Source: Blastococcus aggregatus
Lineage (GTDB): Bacteria; Actinomycetota; Actinomycetes; Mycobacteriales; Geodermatophilaceae
DNA length: 64,000 nucleotides
Direction of reading: 5' to 3'
Assembly: GCF_900221005.1 (NCBI RefSeq)
Contig: NZ_OBQI01000004.1
Coordinates: 62,001-126,000 of the forward strand
Shown in pieces: positions 27,869 through 36,409 of this stretch. The notes under the pieces are model-generated. The model was not told the DNA's origin. It ran no database searches and was given only the letters and a program-made list of their open reading frames with translations. The first letter of the stretch is position 1, and the number at the start of each line of letters is the position of its first letter. The position numbers and the translations under genes are program-made.

Positions 27869-28564
27869 ATGGGCAGCCTCGACGACGTGCCTCGCGCCGT
27901 GCTCATCATCGAAGACGACCCTCGGATCCGCCGGATCCTGCAGATGACGCTGCAGCGCGAGGGGCTCGAGGTCGCCGAGGCCGAGAGCGGCGAGGCGGGG
28001 CTCGAGCACTTGGGTGAACGCGACTTCGACGTCGTCCTGCTGGATCTCATGCTCCCCGGCAAGGACGGCTTCGAGGTGTGCCGGGAGATTCGCCGCACCT
28101 CCAACGTGCCCATCATCATGGTGACCGCGCGGGGCGACAGCCACGACGTCGTGGCCGGGCTGGAGGCGGGTGCGGACGACTACGTCTCCAAACCCTTCGT
28201 GGCCAAGGAGCTGTCGGCGCGGATCCGAGCGCTGGCCCGCCGTACCCGCTCTCCGGAGCCGCGCGTCCGGATCTCGGTCGGCGAGCTGGAGATCGCGCCC
28301 CACGACGGCACCGTCACGCGCAACGGAGAGCTCGTCAACCTGACCCGCACCGAGTTCCGACTCCTGTGCGAGCTGGCTGAGGAGCCCGGCCGCGTCCTCA
28401 GCCGGGAGGACCTGTTGCAGCGGGTCTGGGGCTATGACTACTTCGGCGACTCCCGCCTGGTCGACGTGCACGTGCGGAGGTTGCGGAAGAAGGTCGAAGA
28501 GGATCCGGGCCAGCCCACCGTGGTCACGACCGTGCGCGGCATGGGCTACCGCATCCCCCCGTGA
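27869..28564 (+). CDS. OmpR-family response regulator, MtrA-like
   Basis: 231 residues; GGAGAGGGTGAG precedes the ATG. Receiver: acidic pocket IIEDDPRI, phosphorylated Asp59 in VVLLDLMLPGKDG, Thr in IIMVTARGDS and Lys in YVSKPF. The winged-helix output domain has LVNLTRTEFRLLCELAEEPG, the recognition helix SRLVDVHVRRLRKKVE and the end VVTTVRGMGYRIPP. This output domain is close to MtrA. The overlap with the kinase gene (GTGA) and the GerMN lipoprotein after it repeat the mtrA-mtrB-lpqB order. It is the best candidate reader of the 11-bp repeats across the window. Confidence 0.9.
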   Translation: MGSLDDVPRAVLIIEDDPRIRRILQMTLQREGLEVAEAESGEAGLEHLGERDFDVVLLDLMLPGKDGFEVCREIRRTSNVPIIMVTARGDSHDVVAGLEAGADDYVSKPFVAKELSARIRALARRTRSPEPRVRISVGELEIAPHDGTVTRNGELVNLTRTEFRLLCELAEEPGRVLSREDLLQRVWGYDYFGDSRLVDVHVRRLRKKVEEDPGQPTVVTTVRGMGYRIPP

Positions 28565-30030
28565 CGGCGACCCGGTCCCGCCCCGCGCCAGAGCACCCCG
28601 TCGAGCCTCCACGGGTGGACGGAGACTCTGCCGAGCTCGGGGGCGGGAGGACCAACCCGCTACGAACTCTCCGGGGGCGGGCAACCCTTGCCTTCACGGT
28701 GGTCACCACGGTGCTCTGCAGCCTTCTCGCAACCGCCGTCTGGGTAGCGGTCTCCCAGTACCTGCTCGTGCAACGGGAGAGGACGACGCTCATCCAGGCC
28801 GCGGACAACGCCACGCAGGTCCAGCGGGCCCTGGGCACGGAGCGACTGACCGTCCCCCAAGTACTCGCCCAGCTGCCGCGCGAGAGCGGGTCCATCTCTC
28901 TCTACGTCGACGATGGCGAGTGGGTGACGACGTCCCTGCTCGTGGGCCGCGACGCCATCCCGGACAGCCTGGCCGGACCGGTCCTCGAGGGAAGCCCCGC
29001 GCGGCAGCGGATCGAGACGCGGGACGGCACGCTGATGGCCGTCGGCATCCCGCTGGCCGGATTGAACGAGGCCTACTTCGAGGTCTTTCCCCTCGACGAG
29101 CTGGACCGGACGTATCGCGTTCTCGCCGCGGGCCTGGGGATCTCGGTCGTCGGGCTGGTGCCGCTCCTGCTCACCATGGGGTGGTGGGTCACCGGGCCGG
29201 CTCTACGTCCGCTGAGCCGCGTGGCCTCGGCCGCCGGCGCCATAGCCGAGGGCGACCTGTCCACACGCATCGACCCTCGCGGGGATCCGGCTCTGGCCGC
29301 CATCGCGTCCTCGTTCAACCGGACCGCCGCCTCCCTCGAGGCCCGCGTACGGACGGACGCTCGGTTCGCCGCTGACGTCAGTCACGAGTTGCGCAGCCCC
29401 CTGACCGCCATGCTCGGGGCGATCGACCTGGTGGAGGACTCCGCGGCGGAGCTCCCCGCCGAGGGGCGGGAGGGCGTGTCGGTCCTCCGTTCGGAAGTCC
29501 ACCGCTTCGAGCGCCTCGTCGCCGACCTTCTGGAGATGTCGCGGTCCGATGCCGGCAACGCGGACCTCGTCCTGGAGCACGTCCGCCTGGCCGCTCTCGT
29601 GGAGGAGACACTCGCCCGACGTCGCCTCACGGGGAGGGACACCGCTGAGCTGCGCGTGGACGCCGCGGCGACCGACGTGGTCATCCGTGCCGACAAGCGA
29701 CGCCTCGAGCGCGTCTTGGGCAATCTCATGGACAACGCCGACAAGCATGGCGGCGGTCTGAGCGGTGTCACGGTCACCTGCAGCGACACCACCGCCCGTG
29801 TGGCGGTGGACGACGACGGGCCGGGTATTCCCGAGGATGAACGGCTGCGCATCTTCGACCGGTTCGCCCGGGGAACCGGCAGCAGCCGCACCCGTACTGA
29901 CGGGGCCGGACTGGGTCTGGCACTGGTCGCCCGGCACGTCCAGGCGATGGGGGGCACCGTGACCGTGACCGAGAGCCCGTCGGGGGGAGCGCGGTTCGTC
30001 GTCCAGCTGCCGATGGGTGCCGTCTCATGA
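28561..30030 (+). CDS. Sensor histidine kinase, MtrB-like
   Basis: 489 residues from a GTG overlapping the regulator stop. Helix 1 is at about 41-66, an outer sensor domain of about 115 residues follows, helix 2 is at about 187-208, then HAMP (GPALRPLSRVASAAGAIAEG). Phosphoacceptor His275 sits in AADVSHELRSPLTAML. ATP-binding boxes: N in NLMDNADKHG, DDGPGIPEDE, and G2 GAGLGLALVARHV. It should phosphorylate the adjacent regulator in response to an envelope signal. It overlaps the next gene by ATGA. Confidence 0.9.
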   Translation: MTATRSRPAPEHPVEPPRVDGDSAELGGGRTNPLRTLRGRATLAFTVVTTVLCSLLATAVWVAVSQYLLVQRERTTLIQAADNATQVQRALGTERLTVPQVLAQLPRESGSISLYVDDGEWVTTSLLVGRDAIPDSLAGPVLEGSPARQRIETRDGTLMAVGIPLAGLNEAYFEVFPLDELDRTYRVLAAGLGISVVGLVPLLLTMGWWVTGPALRPLSRVASAAGAIAEGDLSTRIDPRGDPALAAIASSFNRTAASLEARVRTDARFAADVSHELRSPLTAMLGAIDLVEDSAAELPAEGREGVSVLRSEVHRFERLVADLLEMSRSDAGNADLVLEHVRLAALVEETLARRRLTGRDTAELRVDAAATDVVIRADKRRLERVLGNLMDNADKHGGGLSGVTVTCSDTTARVAVDDDGPGIPEDERLRIFDRFARGTGSSRTRTDGAGLGLALVARHVQAMGGTVTVTESPSGGARFVVQLPMGAVS

Positions 30031-30674
30031 GGAGCGGCGCTGCCAAGCGAAGCCTCCTGGCCCTGCTCGCGGCACTGCTCGTGGCACTCGTGAGCAGCTG
30101 CGGGGTTCGTGCTCAGGATGCCGCTGAGGCTGCGCCGACCGGGGCACCGCCGGCCGCGGAGATGGGGAGACCGGATCAGTCCTCGGGTCCGCGGCTGACC
30201 GTCTTCTTCGTGCGCGGCGCCGACCTGGCCCCCGTGGACCGTCGTATCGGCGCTTCCTCGCCTGCCGCAGCACTGGCTCAAGTCGTGGACGGCCCCACCC
30301 GCTCCGAGGCTGCGGACGGCATCCGTACCGCATTGGCCCCAGAGGTGGTGGGCGTCGAGGCCGTGGGGCCAGACGGAACCGCGACGGTGGCCGTGAGCCG
30401 AGGCTTCGCCGGGATCACCGGCGGCAACCAGTTGCTCGCAGTGGCGCAGATCGTCTGGACCCTCACGGCCCTGCCGACGGTCGAGGATGTCCAGTTCACC
30501 GTGGAAGGGATCCCGGTCGAGGTGCCCACCGATGCCGGTCTCTCGTCGGGCCCTGTCGACCGCGGGGACTTCCGCTCCGTCGCACCGGCAGAATCGACAG
30601 CCGCTCCGCCCACGACGAGCCCCCCTCCGGGCGCGACCAGCAGCTCGACCGAAGGCAGCCCTGCTCCGCGTTGA
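30027..30674 (+). CDS. GerMN-domain lipoprotein, short LpqB-like third member of the cassette
   Basis: 215 residues; the ATG overlaps the kinase stop. The signal peptide ends at LVSSCG. The GerMN domain covers about residues 55-160: RLTVFFVRGADLAPVDRRI, AALAQVVDGPTRSEAADGI, TATVAVSRGFAGITGGNQLL and LAVAQIVWTLTALPTVEDVQ. LpqB, the partner of MtrAB, has such a domain plus a large beta-propeller; here the propeller is missing. By analogy it may tune the kinase from outside. The tail is Thr/Pro/Ser-rich. Confidence 0.85.
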   Translation: MRSGAAKRSLLALLAALLVALVSSCGVRAQDAAEAAPTGAPPAAEMGRPDQSSGPRLTVFFVRGADLAPVDRRIGASSPAAALAQVVDGPTRSEAADGIRTALAPEVVGVEAVGPDGTATVAVSRGFAGITGGNQLLAVAQIVWTLTALPTVEDVQFTVEGIPVEVPTDAGLSSGPVDRGDFRSVAPAESTAAPPTTSPPPGATSSSTEGSPAPR

Positions 30675-30740
30675 CGGACCGCCCCTGGTCACCTGAGCGT
30701 CATCTACTGCGCTCGCCGCGCAGGTGGTGACACGCCCTTC

Positions 30741-30756
30741 GGACAGCTCCATGACA
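30741..30756 (+). promoter_or_regulatory. Direct-repeat operator G (GGACA-N6-TGACA)
   Basis: 11-bp spacing, 100 bp before the STAS gene. The spacer GCTCCA nearly equals that of operator F (GCTCCG). A third TGACA is at 30728. Confidence 0.5.
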
Positions 30757-30855
30757 GAACCGCAGGATCGGTAGGCCCCCGGCCCGAGCGGTGCCACGGT
30801 TGACGCAGGCAGGGTGATCCGCCCGCCATCACGCGCCGACAGTCCGGAGGACGAC

Positions 30856-31203
30856 ATGGAGACGAAGCACGAGGCCGTCATGAACGACCCGCGCCCCCTC
30901 CCGCTCCGCGATTCCGCCACGGTCTTCAGCCAGGTCATCAACACACACGGGTGTGTCCGGGCACGGGGCGATCTGACCCGCCGCACCGCCGACCAGCTCC
31001 GGGGGACCGTGGAGGCCCTCCGCCACGGCGGGTTCTCCCACGTCGTGGTCGACCTTCGGGAGCTGCGGTCGACCGACGAATTCGGGTTGAGCTCGCTGAA
31101 GGCGACCCGGACGGCGGTCGAAGCGGCCGGCGATCGTCTCACCGTGCTGGCTCCTCGAGACGCGGCAGGGACTTTCGACGGGTTCACGCCTCCAGGGCAG
31201 TGA
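30856..31203 (+). CDS. STAS-domain protein (anti-sigma-factor-antagonist-like)
   Basis: 115 residues; GGAGGACGAC precedes the ATG. The STAS fold is visible: RARGDLTRRTADQLRGTVEA, VVVDLRELRSTDEFGLSSLK, RLTVLAPRDAAGTFD. In SpoIIAA-type antagonists the phosphorylated Ser sits in D-S-S-G-L; here the string is T-D-E-F-G-L, an acidic residue at or next to that place, so normal kinase switching may be lost. Two more STAS proteins lie at 43712 and 44362. The 3' end overlaps the converging gene by 20 bp. Confidence 0.8.
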   Translation: METKHEAVMNDPRPLPLRDSATVFSQVINTHGCVRARGDLTRRTADQLRGTVEALRHGGFSHVVVDLRELRSTDEFGLSSLKATRTAVEAAGDRLTVLAPRDAAGTFDGFTPPGQ

Positions 31204-31981
31204 CCGACGCCAGAAGCTCGGCATAGAGCACCAAGCCGGTGAGGAACCACGGGTAGCTGGACCGCCCGGACGCCGGGAGCTCCTCCTTGAAGACGTTCAG
31301 CAGGATCGACCCGCCGAGCAGCGCCGTGAGCACCGCGACCAGCAGGGTGCTGGTCGGTGCGAGCAACGCGTCCAGCAGCCAGCCGGCGAGCAAGGCGGCC
31401 GAGAGGAGCAACCGTCCGCTGCGGGGAAACCTGTGCGGGTAGTGCGCCTCCAGCGATCTGTCGGTCAGCACGAAGTGCAGACCCATCGCCACGGTGAACA
31501 GCAGCATGAACGCCAGGCCGGTCTGCAGTCGCAACGCCATCGTGTAGGTGATGAGCGCGTTGTAGACCATGAACGCGCCCAGGTGGAGCGAGTAGACCCC
31601 GACCGGTTCGAGGGCCGACGGCCTCTGGCCGGGGCCCTTCCGGGCGGGGTCGGGCGAGTGCCGATCAGCCAGCCGCTGCAAGCCGTAGAAGGCGGCGAAG
31701 CCGGCGAGGGTGACGACGAAGATGCCGAGGTCCACGACGGGCGTCGGTTCCACGACGTCGTCGAGCGCGCGCCCGATCGCCTCCTCGCCGTCCGCCAGTT
31801 CCGGAAGCAGGCGAAGGAAGACGTAGGCGACGGACAGCCCACCCGCGAAGGAGGCGGTGGCGCGTTCGGGAACGAGCGGCAACCGGCGGATCCGCGGCGC
31901 GGCCAGATGCAGCCCCGCCAGGAGGGCAGCCAGGGCCAGCGCACCGATCAGGCTCTGCGCCGTGGTGAGCGAGACGTGCAC
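31184..31981 (-). CDS. Polytopic membrane protein
   Basis: 265 residues from GTG 31981, placed 19 bp after the stop of the lipoprotein gene, so the two form an operon. About eight membrane helices are seen: the first SLIGALALAALLAGLHLAAP, then ATASFAGGLSVAYVFLRLLP and LLLSAALLAGWLLDALLAPT. The His/Glu-bearing helices are loosely reminiscent of ZIP transporters, but no full ZIP signature is present. No function assigned. Confidence 0.75.
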   Translation of the reverse strand: MHVSLTTAQSLIGALALAALLAGLHLAAPRIRRLPLVPERATASFAGGLSVAYVFLRLLPELADGEEAIGRALDDVVEPTPVVDLGIFVVTLAGFAAFYGLQRLADRHSPDPARKGPGQRPSALEPVGVYSLHLGAFMVYNALITYTMALRLQTGLAFMLLFTVAMGLHFVLTDRSLEAHYPHRFPRSGRLLLSAALLAGWLLDALLAPTSTLLVAVLTALLGGSILLNVFKEELPASGRSSYPWFLTGLVLYAELLASVTALEA

Positions 31982-32000
31982 GAGTCCGGCCCCGGCGACG

Positions 32001-32534
32001 TCAGTCCTCGTCGAGAAGGTTGACGTCGACGGCGGCGATGTAGGGACCATCCTCGAACACCGCGTAGCCCTCGTCGTCCAGGTCCTGGCCGAGGTCTTCC
32101 TCCACCTCCGGCAGGAGGAACGTGCCGACATCACCGGTGACCTGGGCGATGTACCCCGGGAGGAGGGTCACCCCGTCCGGGGTCGGCCGCGTCACCAGGG
32201 TTGCCATGTCACCCTCGCCGATGACGAATGCCTGCGGGCTCAGGACCTCCACGATCTTCCCGCGGACGGTGACCGGCTCAGCGGTGAAGGACTCCGGGTC
32301 GTCGAAGAACGCGGTGCTGTCGTCGTCGTTGGGTGCCTCCGCGATGTCCGCCTCCGTGGCGTCGTCCTGGAGATCGTCGAGATCTCCCTGGTCCTCGACA
32401 CCTTCCTCGTTGATGTCCTCGAGCGTCGTTCCTCGATCCGGTTCGTCACCGCAGGCGACGAGACCCAATCCGGTGGAAGCGGCAATGGCAGTGGCGGCGA
32501 ACAGCCGCCCGGTGCGAGAGCGGATGGCGGTCAC
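32001..32534 (-). CDS. Small lipoprotein with a predicted OB-like domain (paralogue 3 of 3)
   Basis: 177 residues from GTG 32534; CCAGGAGGAGATC gives the ribosome site. The lipobox is LVACG. A strongly acidic linker (DLDDLQDDATEADIAEAPND) is followed by the beta domain FTAEPVTVRGKIVEVLSPQA, IAQVTGDVGTFLLPEVEEDL and EGYAVFEDGPYIAAVDV. The strand pattern matches the lipoproteins at 4715 and 16269. It is the first gene of an operon with the membrane protein behind it; operator L4 lies 111 bp upstream. Confidence 0.82.
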   Translation of the reverse strand: MTAIRSRTGRLFAATAIAASTGLGLVACGDEPDRGTTLEDINEEGVEDQGDLDDLQDDATEADIAEAPNDDDSTAFFDDPESFTAEPVTVRGKIVEVLSPQAFVIGEGDMATLVTRPTPDGVTLLPGYIAQVTGDVGTFLLPEVEEDLGQDLDDEGYAVFEDGPYIAAVDVNLLDED

Positions 32535-32644
32535 GGCAGATCTCCTCCTGGGGAACGGCAGCGCCGGGACGACGCCGCCGGGATGCTTCTCGGGCTCCCT
32601 GGGGCTGCCCCCGTCAGGCGCTTCGCTCCCGCCAGCTCGCGACT

Positions 32645-32660
32645 TGTCACGCGTCCGCAA
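32645..32660 (-). promoter_or_regulatory. Direct-repeat operator L4 (TTGCG-N6-TGACA on the minus strand)
   Basis: On the plus strand it reads TGTCA-N6-CGCAA. It lies between the divergent lipoprotein (minus) and phospholipase D (plus) genes. Confidence 0.45.
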
Positions 32661-32801
32661 CGGCGCTGCGCTGATGAGTGACGGCTCCGTGTCGTTGTTC
32701 GACTCCAGTCGGCCGGCACCCGGTCCGTGGGCATGGTGTGGCGGCCGACGCCGGTGCGCACGCCGCTACGCCACTTCGATCGGCCGATGCCAGGAGGATC
32801 G

Positions 32802-34178
32802 ATGTTCGCTGCCCGCCATTGCGATGACTTCATGTCCCTGGCACCGGACCGCACACCACGCCGCCGGATCCTGGAGAGCTTCCTGGGGGTGCCCTTCACC
32901 GACGGCAATCAGGTGGACGTCCTCCGGAACGGCGAGGAGATGTTCCCAGCTCTGCTGGAGGGGATCGCAGCGTCCACACGGAGCATCGACCTGCTGTGGT
33001 TCGCCTGGCGCAGCGGGGCCGTCGACGGCCGGCTGACCGATGCCCTCGCCAGCCGGGCGGCAGCAGGTGTGCAGGTTCGAGTCCTGCTCGATGCCTACGG
33101 CGGCCGGAGAATCTCCTCCGACCGCCTCTCGTCTCTGCGCCGCGCCGGCTGCCATGTCCTGTCCTATCGCCCGCTTCCCAGTGCACGACCGACGGTGTGG
33201 AACCTGCGCACGCACCGCCGTGTCCTCGTATGCGACGAGGCGCTGGCCTTCACCGGCGGAACCGGCATCGCCGACGAATGGGACGGCGACGGGCACCATC
33301 CGGGAAGCTGGCGTGACACCGGCGTACGGGTCGCGGGGCCAGCCGTGGCAGGCCTGCGTGCGGCCTTCGCCGGCCCGTGGTTCCAGACCCAGGCCCGGTG
33401 GGCGGGAGGCACTCCTCTCACCCCCGCGGACCGCTGTCCCCCACTGTGCGGCGAGGGTACGAGCGCCGTCCAGGTGCTGCGTTCCTCGTCGGCGCCCGGC
33501 TGGAATGACGCGGCCCTGGCCGTCGCCGCGCTGCTCCAGACGGCGAGCACACGGGTGAGGGCGTGCACGCCCTACGCCCGGCTGCCTCACTGGCTGCTCA
33601 CGCTGGTCGCCGACACCGCCCGGCGTGGAGTGACCGTGCAGCTTCTGGTCTCCGGCCCACACGTGGACCGCCCGTCGGTCCACCTGCAGGCCGAGCGGCA
33701 GTTCCAGCAGTTGCTGGACGCGGGCGTGGAGATCTGGCGCTACCAGCCGAGCCTGATGCACGGGAAGGTCCTCACGGTCGATCGCCAGTTGTCGATGGTG
33801 GGCACCACGAACCTGGACGTCCGGTCGCTGACCCTGAACGAGCAGGTGTGCCTCCTCGTGGACGACCCTTCCGTCACGGCGGTGCTCGACAGCGACTTCG
33901 ACGAGGACCTGCGCGCTAGCGAGCGCGTCACCGACGCCGGATGGAAGATTCGGCCAGTCAGGCGTCGGGTGCTCGAGATGGCCGCTGACGCCCTCGGCCG
34001 GCCGCTGCGCGGCTGGGGTGGTGCCGGCCTGGCGGGCCCGCGGCCGCACCTCGTGCGGTCTGAGGACAAGCACCCGTCCCCGCAGCGGGGTTCGCGGCAT
34101 GGGCCTTCCGAGGAGGGTCACGGCCGCGCCGGCCCACGCATCACCGTCGCCGGAGAGCATCCTCCGTCGGCGCCATGA
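32802..34178 (+). CDS. Phospholipase D / cardiolipin-synthase-like protein
   Basis: 458 residues; AGGAGGATCG precedes the ATG. Two PLD half-domains are present. The C-terminal HKD motif is canonical (LMHGKVLTVDRQLSMVGTTN). The N-terminal one reads THRRVLVCDEALAFTGGTGI, with Arg in place of Lys in H-x-K. Cardiolipin synthases need both, so activity may be altered, although Arg keeps the positive charge. There are no N-terminal membrane helices, unlike ClsA, so it is closer to the ClsB type. It acts on phosphatidyl groups. The last 60 residues are a low-complexity tail. Confidence 0.8.
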   Translation: MFAARHCDDFMSLAPDRTPRRRILESFLGVPFTDGNQVDVLRNGEEMFPALLEGIAASTRSIDLLWFAWRSGAVDGRLTDALASRAAAGVQVRVLLDAYGGRRISSDRLSSLRRAGCHVLSYRPLPSARPTVWNLRTHRRVLVCDEALAFTGGTGIADEWDGDGHHPGSWRDTGVRVAGPAVAGLRAAFAGPWFQTQARWAGGTPLTPADRCPPLCGEGTSAVQVLRSSSAPGWNDAALAVAALLQTASTRVRACTPYARLPHWLLTLVADTARRGVTVQLLVSGPHVDRPSVHLQAERQFQQLLDAGVEIWRYQPSLMHGKVLTVDRQLSMVGTTNLDVRSLTLNEQVCLLVDDPSVTAVLDSDFDEDLRASERVTDAGWKIRPVRRRVLEMAADALGRPLRGWGGAGLAGPRPHLVRSEDKHPSPQRGSRHGPSEEGHGRAGPRITVAGEHPPSAP

Positions 34179-34227
34179 CCTCATCGGAGGTGCTCGACCG
34201 GTTCCCGATCGACGACGTAGTCGTCGG

Positions 34228-34725
34228 TCATCGTGACGGTCGGGGCGGCACTGCGTCGGTCGAATCGGCCGCCGTGTCGCGACTCCTCCGTCCGGCGTCC
34301 ACCACCGGCCGACGGAGCTTCCCACCGAGGAGGCCACCGACCGCTGCGAGTGCGGCGCCTGCCAGCAGCGATGAGAAGCCGACCCAGAGTGCCGTTTCCA
34401 TGGTGAAGCCGCCCCCGGCGGTCCCCCAGGGACCTACCGAGGGAGTTCTGCACACCTGGAGGCCCGATCCGAGCCGGTCGGTGAGATCGAGCGCGCCAGG
34501 AACAACGGCCGTCACCATCAACGCGACGGCGGCCGTCGCGCCGATGAACCAGCCGAGGTCCCCGCTGACCCAGCAGGTGCCCTCACCGCCGTTCTCGCTG
34601 TAGGCGGTGGCGAACCAGAGTGCGGAACCCCTCGCCGCACCACGGTCGGACCGGAGGACCGACCGCTGACCTCCGTCACCTGCCCGCCGCGGCGAGCGCC
34701 CTCCCGCCTTGCGAAGGACTGTCAC
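34228..34725 (-). CDS. Small membrane protein, start uncertain
   Basis: At most 165 residues. Two membrane helices are clear: WFIGATAAVALMVTAVVPGA and ALWVGFSSLLAGAALAAVGG, with a Cys-bearing loop between (SGLQVCRTPSVGPWGTAGG). The only standard start is the GTG at 34725, but that GTG lies inside operator L3, and the first 30 residues look non-coding, so translation probably begins further in at a non-standard codon. Unknown function. Confidence 0.55.
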   Translation of the reverse strand: MTVLRKAGGRSPRRAGDGGQRSVLRSDRGAARGSALWFATAYSENGGEGTCWVSGDLGWFIGATAAVALMVTAVVPGALDLTDRLGSGLQVCRTPSVGPWGTAGGGFTMETALWVGFSSLLAGAALAAVGGLLGGKLRRPVVDAGRRSRDTAADSTDAVPPRPSR

Positions 34726-34735
34726 CGAGCCGCAA
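34720..34735 (-). promoter_or_regulatory. Direct-repeat operator L3 (TTGCG-N6-TGACA on the minus strand)
   Basis: It sits within a larger inverted repeat (CCGCCTTGCG ... CGCAAGGCGG, 34704-34740), which could alternatively be a terminator hairpin for the gene upstream on the same strand. Confidence 0.4.
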
Positions 34736-34764
34736 GGCGGCCGCTTCCAGCACCGCAGCGACCG

Positions 34765-35091
34765 TCAGCGGGTGCTGGAGGTGGACCCGGACACCGGTAC
34801 TGCTTCGCCGTCCGATCTGTCGGCTGACCGCAGCCCGGCCTCCGCCTGGTGAGCGGTGCCCGAGGCACGCGTGCCGCCGTCTCGTACGACTTGCAGCCGC
34901 TGGTCGAGTAGGTCATCCAGACGCCGCATTCTCACGTCGATGGCCACGACCAGGGCTGCCTCCATGTCGAACAGCTCGGCCTGGCGACGTCTCACCTCCG
35001 TGAGTTCACCCGATGCCCCCCTCATGACTTCGCGGAGAGAACGCAGCTCCGCATCGATGGCGGTCATGCGGCGAGGCGGGAACAGGGGCAT
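34765..35091 (-). CDS. Small coiled-coil protein
   Basis: 108 residues; GAGGAGATCGCC precedes the ATG. Residues 10-75 form a long amphipathic helix (MTAIDAELRSLREVMRGASG, AALVVAIDVRMRRLDDLLDQ), likely a coiled coil. The tail is Ser/Gly/Thr-rich. There are no membrane segments and no known family. It precedes the small membrane protein at 34228 on the same strand. Confidence 0.6.
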   Translation of the reverse strand: MPLFPPRRMTAIDAELRSLREVMRGASGELTEVRRRQAELFDMEAALVVAIDVRMRRLDDLLDQRLQVVRDGGTRASGTAHQAEAGLRSADRSDGEAVPVSGSTSSTR

Positions 35092-35137
35092 GGCGATCTC
35101 CTCGGTCGATGGTGCGGTGGCTGCACCCGGCTGAGGG

Positions 35138-35323
35138 TCACCGCGCCGGGTCGTCCACCCGTGATGCCCTGTTGCGCGACTCGCTTGCTGAGTTCCATGT
35201 TCCTGACACGCGAACGCAAGGCGGGCGCCACATGGCCACCACCGGCGGCACCACCAAGGTCAGCGCGACCACCGCCACGATCGTCGGCGCCCAGAGCGTC
35301 GGTTCGGCCGCGGCGGAGTCCAC
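35138..35323 (-). CDS. Possible one-helix membrane peptide
   Basis: 61 residues from GTG 35323. One strong helix (PTIVAVVALTLVVPPVVAMW). Coding bias is good over the first 30 residues but decays afterwards, suggesting a truncated gene or chance. No ribosome site. Confidence 0.3.
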   Translation of the reverse strand: MDSAAAEPTLWAPTIVAVVALTLVVPPVVAMWRPPCVRVSGTWNSASESRNRASRVDDPAR

Positions 35324-35483
35324 GCCAGTCCGCGATCAGCATCATCGCTCTGAAGTCGACACCGAAGGGCACCCCGACGACCTTGGTCACCTCAGTCACC
35401 GCTTCATCGCTGCGCTCTTCTGGCCCGGCGCGGCATCGCCCGTTCCGGACGACGTGACTACCTGGTGCCCGGTCCGTGCAGGT

Positions 35484-36026
35484 TCACGAGCCGGTGGGGT
35501 CATCGGCCGGGTCTTCGAAGTCGAAGGGCTCACTCGGTTCCTGGCCGGAGGCAGCCACCACCGCTTCGACGGTGACCTCCCCCGCCTCCTCGAACACGAA
35601 TGTGACAGGGATGGACTGGCTTGATCGGAGGGAAGTCTGCAGATCCTCGAGGACGACCGACGGTGCCCCTTCCGCGCCGACGTAGACGTTGTCGTTCTCA
35701 GGTACCGGGATCACCGCGGAGTCACCATCCACGGTGAGGGCCGCATCCGTGAAGTCCGGTCCCCGGACGTCCACCAGGTCGTCCTCCTCTGTCCCTGTGT
35801 TCGAGATGCCCAGGTACAGAGGCGCGTCCTCGCCCACCTCATACACGCCGTCGGACGGATAGGCCAGCTGCACCTGCAGCACCTTGACGTCCTCGCTCAC
35901 GGCCTCGTCGGGGCCTACGGCACCCGTGTCGTCCACATCAGGGGTCTCATCGCCGCAGCCGGCGATCGCCACCATCGCCGCGGCAAGGAGCCCTGACATC
36001 CGCGCCACTGTGCTTCGTCCGGCCAT
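35484..36026 (-). CDS. LpqE/PCu(A)C-like lipoprotein without metal ligands
   Basis: 180 residues; AGGGGAGAGGCAC precedes the ATG. The lipobox is AIAGCG. The beta-sandwich pattern of PCu(A)C copper chaperones and mycobacterial LpqE is visible: APLYLGISNTGTEEDDLVDV, FTDAALTVDGDSAVIPVPEN and SSQSIPVTFVFEEAGEVTVE. The Met/His ligands of true PCu(A)C proteins are absent, so copper binding is unlikely. A structural or adhesion role outside the membrane is possible. Operator H is 133 bp upstream. Confidence 0.72.
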   Translation of the reverse strand: MAGRSTVARMSGLLAAAMVAIAGCGDETPDVDDTGAVGPDEAVSEDVKVLQVQLAYPSDGVYEVGEDAPLYLGISNTGTEEDDLVDVRGPDFTDAALTVDGDSAVIPVPENDNVYVGAEGAPSVVLEDLQTSLRSSQSIPVTFVFEEAGEVTVEAVVAASGQEPSEPFDFEDPADDPTGS

Positions 36027-36409
36027 GTGCCTCTCCCCTTGTCCCGCCCCGCGCGACGCCGAGCCGTCTCCCCGACTGGTCGGTCGCTCGCCGGAGCGCG
36101 TGGATCCGTGGCCATGGCCTGCCCGTCACCCAACGGGACAACCCGGTCGGACGCTGACTGTCACAGGACTGACATGGACCTCGCCGCGTGGTGCCGGGTC
36201 CCTGCGGCGACAGTCGCCTTGTCGCCGGGGCGGGTCTGCCGCCGGCCTGGGAACGGTTCATCGAGTCCGCGGCGACAGGAGGGGCGATGGCGCTCGGATC
36301 GCCCCTCCGTGGCACCGTGGAACGCGGCGACCTGCCGGACGACGCTTCGCCTGATGCGCCCTCACTCCCGCTGTCGCGCTCGACCGGCCGGACTGTCGCG
36401 CCGACGGAG
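36027..36409. other. Intergenic stretch with operator H
   Basis: About 380 bp between the LpqE-like gene and the antiporter remnant. Apart from operator H at 36159 I see no gene; both strands lack an open frame with coding bias. Confidence 0.5.
36159..36174 (-). promoter_or_regulatory. Operator H (TGTCA-N6-TGACA)
   Basis: The minus strand reads TGTCA-GTCCTG-TGACA. The spacer GTCCTG is identical to that of operator I, and 11-bp geometry is kept. Confidence 0.5.
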
